The notes below the pieces were generated by a model, which saw only the letters and a program-made list of their open reading frames with translations, ran no database searches and was not told the origin of the DNA. A stretch of DNA of 11,472 nt, from assembly GCA_903845455.1 (NCBI GenBank), contig CAIMXN010000121.1, positions 1 to 11,472 on the forward strand, given 5' to 3'. Positions 7,517 through 11,472 of the stretch are shown here, piece by piece. The DNA comes from an uncultured beta proteobacterium. Its GTDB lineage: Bacteria > Pseudomonadota > Gammaproteobacteria > Burkholderiales > Burkholderiaceae. Position 1 is the first letter of the stretch, and every line of letters starts with the position of its first letter. The translations under genes and the position numbers were made by a program.

Positions 7517-7550
7517 AGTAAATTTAGTAAATATAAAAACCGAGCAATAT

Positions 7551-8873
7551 ATGATCGATCCGCAATTACTCCGTAAAGATATCGCCGCTGTTGCTGTGCG
7601 CTTAGCGACACGCAAATTTCAGTTGGATGTTGAGAAATTCAATACCCTGGAATCCGAGCGTAAATCTTTACAAACCCGCACTGAAGAATTGCAAGCCAAG
7701 CGTAATCAATTGGCTAAAGCGATTGGTATGAAAAAAGGTAAGGGTGAAGATGCTAGTGCTGAAATGGCAGAAGCCAGTCAGATCAACATCGATATGGAAT
7801 CAGGTGCCGCACGCTTAGCTATTTTGCAAGCCGAGATTGCTGATTTCTTAATGGGTATTCCTAATCTTCCTGATGAATCTGTACCAACTGGTAACGATGA
7901 GACACAGAACAAAGAGGTAAAGCGTTGGGGTGAAGAGCCTATCTTTGATTTTGAGATTAAAGATCATGTTGATTTAGGTGGTCCATTAGGCTTGGATTTT
8001 GAAGCTGCTGCAAAGATTAGCGGCTCACGCTTTGTCGTGCTCAAGGGGCCAATTGCTCGATTACACCGTGCTTTAGCTCAGTTCATGCTGGATATTCATA
8101 CAACACAGCATGACTATCAAGAAATCTACGCGCCTTATATGGTGAATGCTGCCTCGATGCGCGGTACAGGACAGTTACCCAAGTTCGAAGAAGACCTCTT
8201 TAAGGTTCCTCGTCAAATGGGTGGAGAAGACGCGAAGGGTATGAACGGTGGCGAGGCAAAAACTGAAAATTTTTACCTCATTCCAACTGCAGAAGTGCCA
8301 GTAACTAATTTAGTGCGTGATGAGATTGTGAATGCCGATAATCTACCCATGAAGTTTGTGGCGCATACGCCATGTTTTCGCTCTGAAGCAGGAAGTTATG
8401 GGCGTGATGTACGCGGTATGATTCGTCAACATCAATTTGACAAAGTAGAGTTAGTGCAAATTACCAAGCCAGAGCATTCGATGCAAGCATTAGAAGACTT
8501 AACGGGTCATGCAGAAAGAATTTTGGAATTACTCGAATTGCCATATAGAAAAGTATTGCTTTGTACTGGAGATATGGGTTTTGGTAGCACCAAGACTTAT
8601 GACTTAGAGGTATGGGTGCCATCCCAGCATGCTTATCGTGAGATTAGCTCATGCTCGAGCATGGGGGATTTCCAAGCAAGACGTATGCAAGCGAGATTTA
8701 AAGTTGGTCAAGGAAAGCCAGAATTAGTTCATACCTTGAATGGTTCAGGTCTTGCAGTAGGTAGAGCGTTGGTGGCCTTGATCGAGAACAAGCAGCAAGT
8801 TGATGGCAGTATTGCTATTCCTAAAGCGCTGCAACCTTATTTGGGTGGTTTAGCGGTGCTCAAGCAGATTTAA
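7551..8873 (+). CDS. serS: Serine--tRNA ligase
   Basis: Charges tRNA-Ser (and tRNA-Sec where present) with serine through seryl-adenylate. The 440-residue protein has the N-terminal coiled-coil arm that grips the long variable arm of tRNA-Ser (about 27-100, rich in K, E and Q) and a class II catalytic domain. Motif 1 lies near 165-200, TAEVP at 246-250, motif 2 FRSEAGSYGRDVRGMIRQHQ at 276-295 and motif 3 GSGLAVGRALVALIE near 398-411. A glycine-rich stretch at about 222-238 appears longer than in E. coli SerS. The start MIDPQLLR is the family's usual start although the Shine-Dalgarno is weak (CGAG at 7541-7544). It lies 55 bp after lolA. Its stop directly abuts the vapC stop, and tRNA-Ser(CGA) lies about 0.8 kb downstream. 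Confidence 0.99.
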   Translation: MIDPQLLRKDIAAVAVRLATRKFQLDVEKFNTLESERKSLQTRTEELQAKRNQLAKAIGMKKGKGEDASAEMAEASQINIDMESGAARLAILQAEIADFLMGIPNLPDESVPTGNDETQNKEVKRWGEEPIFDFEIKDHVDLGGPLGLDFEAAAKISGSRFVVLKGPIARLHRALAQFMLDIHTTQHDYQEIYAPYMVNAASMRGTGQLPKFEEDLFKVPRQMGGEDAKGMNGGEAKTENFYLIPTAEVPVTNLVRDEIVNADNLPMKFVAHTPCFRSEAGSYGRDVRGMIRQHQFDKVELVQITKPEHSMQALEDLTGHAERILELLELPYRKVLLCTGDMGFGSTKTYDLEVWVPSQHAYREISSCSSMGDFQARRMQARFKVGQGKPELVHTLNGSGLAVGRALVALIENKQQVDGSIAIPKALQPYLGGLAVLKQI

Positions 8874-9296
8874 CTAAATCAAGATGGGTTTAATTGTTAC
8901 TCTGCTTGAATTTTTTCCTAGAATTTTGTCCAGAGTTGCCAGAGATTTGGCCTTAAGTTGTTTCGCAGCCGCAAGATGAAGTGCATCACCTGCTCTTAAG
9001 TTCGACTGGCTATCAATAACTAAAATTCCAGCTGAATAGTACGTTTTATTCTCAATAGGCAGCAGTTCGATGTCGTTCTGACAAAGTTCGTCAAATCTTT
9101 TCCAGGCTTCTCGACTTTGCTTTTCTGTTATTTGACCTGTTCTGGCTTTTAAGCTTAGCGCACTCGAGAATTCAGCAAATGTCCAAGTTGAGGAAATCAT
9201 CCTCGCGGTACTGCTGACGTGCCATTTGCCAACTTCATTGCTTTTGGGTTCTGTTGTGCACAAGGCTACGAAAACACTGGTATCAACATAAATCAT
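8874..9296 (-). CDS. vapC: VapC-type PIN-domain ribonuclease toxin
   Basis: A 140-residue PIN-domain protein, the toxin of a type II module. Members of this family are Mg2+-dependent RNases, several of which cut tRNA or rRNA. The acidic active-site set is visible: D5 in MIYVDTSVFVAL, E42 in WTFAEFSSAL, D104 in LRAGDALHLAAA and D123 in LATLDKIL, so the enzyme looks competent. Its ATG (9296-9294) shares one base with the antitoxin stop (TAATG), so translation is probably coupled. Its TAG (8876-8874) abuts the serS TAA with no intergenic base, which suggests that the module was inserted against the end of serS or that spacer was lost. The assignment to the VapC family is firm; its RNA target cannot be told from the sequence. 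Confidence 0.93.
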   Translation of the reverse strand: MIYVDTSVFVALCTTEPKSNEVGKWHVSSTARMISSTWTFAEFSSALSLKARTGQITEKQSREAWKRFDELCQNDIELLPIENKTYYSAGILVIDSQSNLRAGDALHLAAAKQLKAKSLATLDKILGKNSSRVTIKPILI

Positions 9297-9541
9297 TAGT
9301 AGCGAGCCTCAGAGCGGACTTCATCCATCACTGATTTACCCATTTTCATCGTGTCCCTGAATGCTTTAAGTCGCGCCGCAATTATTTTTCGGTCTAATTT
9401 CTGGGGCTTGATAGTCAAGGATCCATCTTGGGTTAGGGTGGCCTCAACTCTATCGCCATCCTTAAGTTGGATTTGCTTAATGTAGGTAGCGGGAATGCGT
9501 AGCGCCAAGCTGTTACCCCATTTTGAAATTTTTATGTTCAT
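9296..9541 (-). CDS. vapB: AbrB/MazE-type (SpoVT-AbrB fold) antitoxin, VapB-like
   Basis: An 81-residue antitoxin to the downstream PIN toxin. The N-terminal swapped-hairpin DNA-binding domain covers residues 1-46: MNIKISKWGNSLALRIPATY, then IKQIQLKDGDRVEATL and GSLTIKP. The C-terminal 30 residues (KIIAARLKAF...MDEVRSEARY) would wrap the toxin. I start at the ATG at 9541 because AGAGAGG lies five bases upstream and the family starts with this M-x-I-x-K-W-G-N-S motif. An upstream in-frame ATG at 9574 would add 11 atypical residues (MARTIALREAL). The stop overlaps the vapC start by one base. It is divergent from tRNA-Ser. Confidence 0.92.
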   Translation of the reverse strand: MNIKISKWGNSLALRIPATYIKQIQLKDGDRVEATLTQDGSLTIKPQKLDRKIIAARLKAFRDTMKMGKSVMDEVRSEARY

Positions 9542-9552
9542 GAGAGCCTCTC
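9542..9552. promoter_or_regulatory. Palindrome covering the vapB ribosome-binding site
   Basis: GAGAG-C-CTCTC (plus strand) is a perfect 5-bp inverted repeat immediately upstream of the vapB ATG. On the minus-strand transcript its 5' half overlaps the Shine-Dalgarno AGAGAGG and its 3' half fills the spacer. It could be an operator half-site pair or a small hairpin limiting translation; neither is shown. Confidence 0.35.
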
Positions 9553-9627
9553 TTAATGCAATTGTTCTGGCCATGCAAACAAATCTCGATATCCACCAAT
9601 GAACTAGTGGCTTTATGTGTTGATCGT

Positions 9628-9640
9628 TATAATTGCCCTT
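9628..9640 (+). promoter_or_regulatory. tRNA-Ser promoter -10 region
   Basis: A perfect TATAAT at 9628-9633 is followed by TGCCC, a GC-rich discriminator typical of stable-RNA promoters. Transcription would start near 9640, about seven bases before the mature tRNA. No good -35 hexamer lies 16-18 bp upstream. Confidence 0.55.
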
Positions 9641-9646
9641 CGGTTC

Positions 9647-9736
<90 letters not shown>

Positions 9737-9959
9737 TAAAGTCTTTAAATTATTGATTTATATAGATATTTTTCTTAAAGTCCCGCTTGCTGTGGGCCTG
9801 ACGCCTACTCTAGTTTCTCTATTGCCTATATATACGCAACCATCTAGGGAATTTACCTTCCTTTTTCAGTAGCTATTTTTTACGGTAGATTTGCACGCGC
9901 TTAAGTCGTCATTTCGCACCATCATGAAAGGGTCATACCCACCCAATCTACTGAATCGT
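9737..9959. other. Non-coding gap between tRNA-Ser and yhaV
   Basis: AT-rich 223 bp with no convincing reading frame. No clear intrinsic terminator follows the tRNA. The segment AGTCTTTAAATTATTG (9740-9755) recurs in similar form in the inverted repeat at 10890-10931, and its first 12 bases also match the flank of the tRNA remnant (11009-11020, 10 of 12). Nothing else is recognised. Confidence 0.6.
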
Positions 9960-10442
9960 TTATTTGATGCGAATAAGTTGATGCGATTTTGCTTTGGCTT
10001 CTTTTACAAGCGATTCCCAATCATCTGGTGGGTGACCTTGTTTTAGCATTTTTGAAAATACTTGGTAAGCATCATTCTTACTTTCATAAGCACGCTTGGT
10101 ATCCTCATCGTTGACCCAGGCATACACAATGATTTTGCTTGCCTCGTGGTAACGAAAAAATAATCGATATTGCTGAAAGAACTTGGCTCTTAACCAGTGC
10201 TTATGATCTTCGCCAAGAGTATTGCCTTGTCGATATACGGGGAGGGAGGGATTTTGCGGAATGACTTCATTGGCGAGTTTTAAAATCGCAGCCAGTCGTT
10301 TGGTTACATTTTTGTTTTGATAGGTAGCGGGATGCTTTTGCTTAAGCGCTTCTACTTCATTAGTCAGTGTTTGAACTTGATTAAGGAATAAAGGATGGGT
10401 GAAGATGGTCCAGCCGGCAATGATGAGGGGTGATGACTGTAT
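9960..10442 (-). CDS. yhaV: YhaV-family toxin lacking a standard start codon
   Basis: An uninterrupted 160-codon frame, matching the length of E. coli YhaV (154), a ribonuclease toxin paired with PrlF. It shows AGWTIFTHPLFLNQVQTL near the N-terminus, then QNKNVTKRLAAILKLANEVI and the family's best-conserved block RLFFRYHEASKIIVYAWVND, EDTKRAYESKNDAYQVFSKM and LKQGHPPDDWE, with no internal stop. However, between the nearest upstream in-frame stop and GWTIF there is no ATG, GTG or TTG. The frame reads GGC TTA ATT ATT TCC ATA CAG. I place the start at ATA (10442-10440), which would be ATG after one base change. ATT at 10448-10446, seven bases after GAGG, is a rarer alternative. Either the start was lost by mutation, silencing the toxin, or it is weakly translated from a non-standard codon. 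It follows prlF by 8 bp. Confidence 0.85.
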   Translation of the reverse strand: MQSSPLIIAGWTIFTHPLFLNQVQTLTNEVEALKQKHPATYQNKNVTKRLAAILKLANEVIPQNPSLPVYRQGNTLGEDHKHWLRAKFFQQYRLFFRYHEASKIIVYAWVNDEDTKRAYESKNDAYQVFSKMLKQGHPPDDWESLVKEAKAKSHQLIRIK

Positions 10443-10450
10443 GGAAATAA

Positions 10451-10783
10451 TTAAGCCTCATCATCAGGTAGGGGCGCATCTAAATCAAACTGCACCTTTC
10501 CTACTAGTGATTGCAAGCGCTCAACCCAAGCACTATCGAGCACTTGTAAACGCTCGGGATGTGCTGCGAGATCTTGAGATAAAAAATGGAGAAAGTGTCC
10601 AAGCGCTGGATCATCAGACCTAGCCTCTTGCCCGCGACTCATCAGAACATCTCCATTGTCCAAAATAGTGTAGTGGACCTTATCGCGCTTACCGAGTTTT
10701 AAGACTTGGCGGATAGGCTCGGGTACGGTAGTTTGGTAACGATCTGTGAGAGTAGATTCAGCTTCGAGTACGGCAGTATTCAT
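10451..10783 (-). CDS. prlF: PrlF (SohA)-family antitoxin
   Basis: A 110-residue antitoxin with an AbrB-like DNA-binding N-terminus (about 9-50: ESTLTDRYQTTVPEPIRQVL, then KLGKRDKVHYTILDNGDVLM) and a C-terminal toxin-binding part (HFLHFLSQDLAAHPERLQVL and an acidic end PLPDDEA). E. coli PrlF has the same layout, including TTIPAPVREALKL, F-L-x-F-L and an acidic tail. The ATG at 10783 has AAGGGG seven bases upstream. It precedes yhaV on the same strand. Expression is probably autorepressed through the palindrome at 10828-10847. The gene appears intact, in contrast to its partner. Confidence 0.93.
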   Translation of the reverse strand: MNTAVLEAESTLTDRYQTTVPEPIRQVLKLGKRDKVHYTILDNGDVLMSRGQEARSDDPALGHFLHFLSQDLAAHPERLQVLDSAWVERLQSLVGKVQFDLDAPLPDDEA

Positions 10784-10825
10784 GGTTGCGCCCCTTGAAA
10801 TATGAGAAGGGAATTCTTAATGCCT

Positions 10826-10854
10826 ATAGTAATGCAATTGCATTACTTAGTCAA
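10826..10854 (-). promoter_or_regulatory. prlF promoter with a 20-bp palindromic operator
   Basis: Reading the minus strand, -35 TTGACT (10854-10849) and -10 TACTAT (10831-10826) are separated by exactly 17 bp. That spacer is almost entirely the perfect palindrome AGTAATGCAATTGCATTACT (10828-10847). Binding there would block RNA polymerase. A PrlF-YhaV complex is the likely ligand, as these modules autorepress; the binding itself is inferred. Confidence 0.75.
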
Positions 10855-10889
10855 TATAAGCCCACATAAGGCAACTCTGAATTGAAAAA

Positions 10890-10931
10890 ATAGTCATAAA
10901 TTATTGTTTTTAAACAATAATTTATGACTAT
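10890..10931. repeat. Perfect 20-bp inverted repeat
   Basis: The arm ending TAGTCATAAATTATTGTTT (10890-10909 with its leading A) pairs perfectly with 10912-10931 across a 2-base TT centre. It is very AT-rich. There is no T-run beyond the arms and no gene directly upstream to terminate. It ends where the tRNA-Ser remnant begins. It could be a recombination site, a miniature element or a terminator. Confidence 0.9.
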
Positions 10932-11005
10932 AGAGGTGCTTGGAGCCATACTGCAAAGGTGGAAAGCTAACTCTACTGAGGGTTCGAATCGCAATCTCTC
11001 TGCCA
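10930..11005 (+). pseudogene. Degenerate tRNA-Ser copy
   Basis: The 3' part aligns without gaps to the intact tRNA-Ser. Positions 10978-11005 match 9709-9736 at 23 of 28, including GGGTTCGAATC and the final GCCA. Similarity continues into the variable arm and 15 bases past the CCA. At the 5' side AGAGGTG (10932-10938) matches 9649-9655, so about 14 internal bases appear deleted. The T stem (GAGGG against CGCAA) no longer pairs and there is no clear anticodon arm, so it is not a working tRNA. It may be a decayed gene duplicate or the far end of an integrated element. Confidence 0.7.
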
Positions 11006-11116
11006 GCTAGTCTCTAGATTTCTTACATTCAGAGAAATTAACGAATGAGCCCCACAGTACGCAGGACCTTTTTCTTTTTAGATTCTTTTGGGTTGGTTTA
11101 TTGAGGATTTTTCACC

Positions 11117-11472
11117 TTAATTATCCACTTCTCTCAGCAAGCTTAAAAGACGATCGGTTTGGTCTATTTAAGGGGTGTCTGTAAGGTAGCTAACGACTAA
11201 AAAGCGACTATGGTGTTCCCAGCTTATATTTAGTTGATAGTTCTTAATTGTTTTACTTTTTCTAGATAAGGGAAATATATCGGATGTAGGACCGAGTCAG
11301 AGGCGCCCAAAAAATGATTTATCACTGCGCGATGAAAGCATTCATTGACTATTTCGATAAAGTATAAAAGTCTGTTTTGTTTAATTTGGAGCGTAATCCT
11401 TGAGCTGCTCACCTGCTGCGCCAAATCTTTGCTTAGTAGATGCACTAAATATAGATAATAAGTACTTAAATC
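11117..11472 (-). pseudogene. Possible broken 3' end of an unidentified gene entering from the right edge
   Basis: On the minus strand a frame is open from the window edge (11472) to a TAA at 11232-11230, reading DLSTYYLYLVHLLSKDL... to FPYLEKVKQLRTIN. The neighbouring frame then continues with protein-like sequence, KNYQLNISWEHHSRFLVVSY then LTDTP, a stop at 11170-11168, and further DQTDRLLSLLREVDN to a TAA at 11119-11117. One added base near 11240-11247 would join KVKQL to KNYQL. This suggests a gene with one frameshift and one internal stop. I do not recognise the family. The first segment could instead be an intact short tail (a GTG start at 11445 would give 71 residues). The 111 bases between the tRNA remnant and 11117 show nothing. 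Confidence 0.35.

Noticed and set aside
9296..9574. Longer 92-residue version of the VapB-like antitoxin starting at 9574
   Set aside because: The extra 11 residues are not family-like, and the ATG at 9541 has a well-spaced AGAGAGG and the canonical first motif.
9593..9610. Sequence CCACCAATGAACTAGTGG upstream of tRNA-Ser resembling the BrnT operator region (2788-2805, 15 of 18)
   Set aside because: Matches of this quality are expected many times by chance in an 11-kb self-comparison. The only palindromic part here is the outer CCAC/GTGG.
10399..10623. 74-codon plus-strand frame
   Set aside because: It lies antisense to prlF and the yhaV start, both recognised by family signatures. It has no family resemblance of its own.

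Overview
The window looks like a chromosomal segment of a betaproteobacterium of the Burkholderiaceae, most likely Polynucleobacter or a close freshwater relative. This rests on moderate GC content, the ftsK-lolA-serS order, the style of the proteins, and a membrane pyrophosphatase beside a soluble one. The genus is my inference from protein flavour; I could not run a search.

Layout. Positions 1-2697 carry two divergent pyrophosphatases: soluble ppa (minus strand, cut by the left edge) and the proton-pumping hppA. Between hppA and the convergent trxB sits a small BrnT-type toxin-antitoxin cassette (2765-3398), bracketed by two nearly identical terminator hairpins. Its toxin reading frame is broken by an apparent one-base deletion, while the HTH antitoxin is intact. 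From 3470 to 8873 is a housekeeping block: trxB (minus), then ftsK, lolA and serS (plus), covering thioredoxin reduction, chromosome segregation at the septum, lipoprotein transport to the outer membrane and serine tRNA charging.

From 8874 to the end is an accessory region. An AbrB/VapC-type module (minus) abuts the serS stop codon with no spacer. A complete tRNA-Ser(CGA) follows at 9647-9736. Next is a PrlF/YhaV module (minus): prlF has a promoter whose spacer is filled by a perfect 20-bp palindrome, but full-length yhaV has no ATG, GTG or TTG start. Upstream of prlF lies a 20-bp perfect inverted repeat, then a degenerate copy of tRNA-Ser (about 10930-11005). The prlF-yhaV cassette is therefore bracketed by a tRNA gene and a decayed copy of it, as in old tRNA-associated islands. 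The right edge holds what looks like the broken 3' end of an unidentified gene.

No radically new system is visible. The strongest theme is three type II toxin-antitoxin modules within 8 kb of housekeeping DNA. In two of them the antitoxin and its operator are preserved while the toxin has a single apparent expression-blocking lesion. The most checkable oddities are the start-less yhaV, the frameshifted brnT with a possibly leaderless start, the duplicated terminators and the tRNA-Ser remnant.
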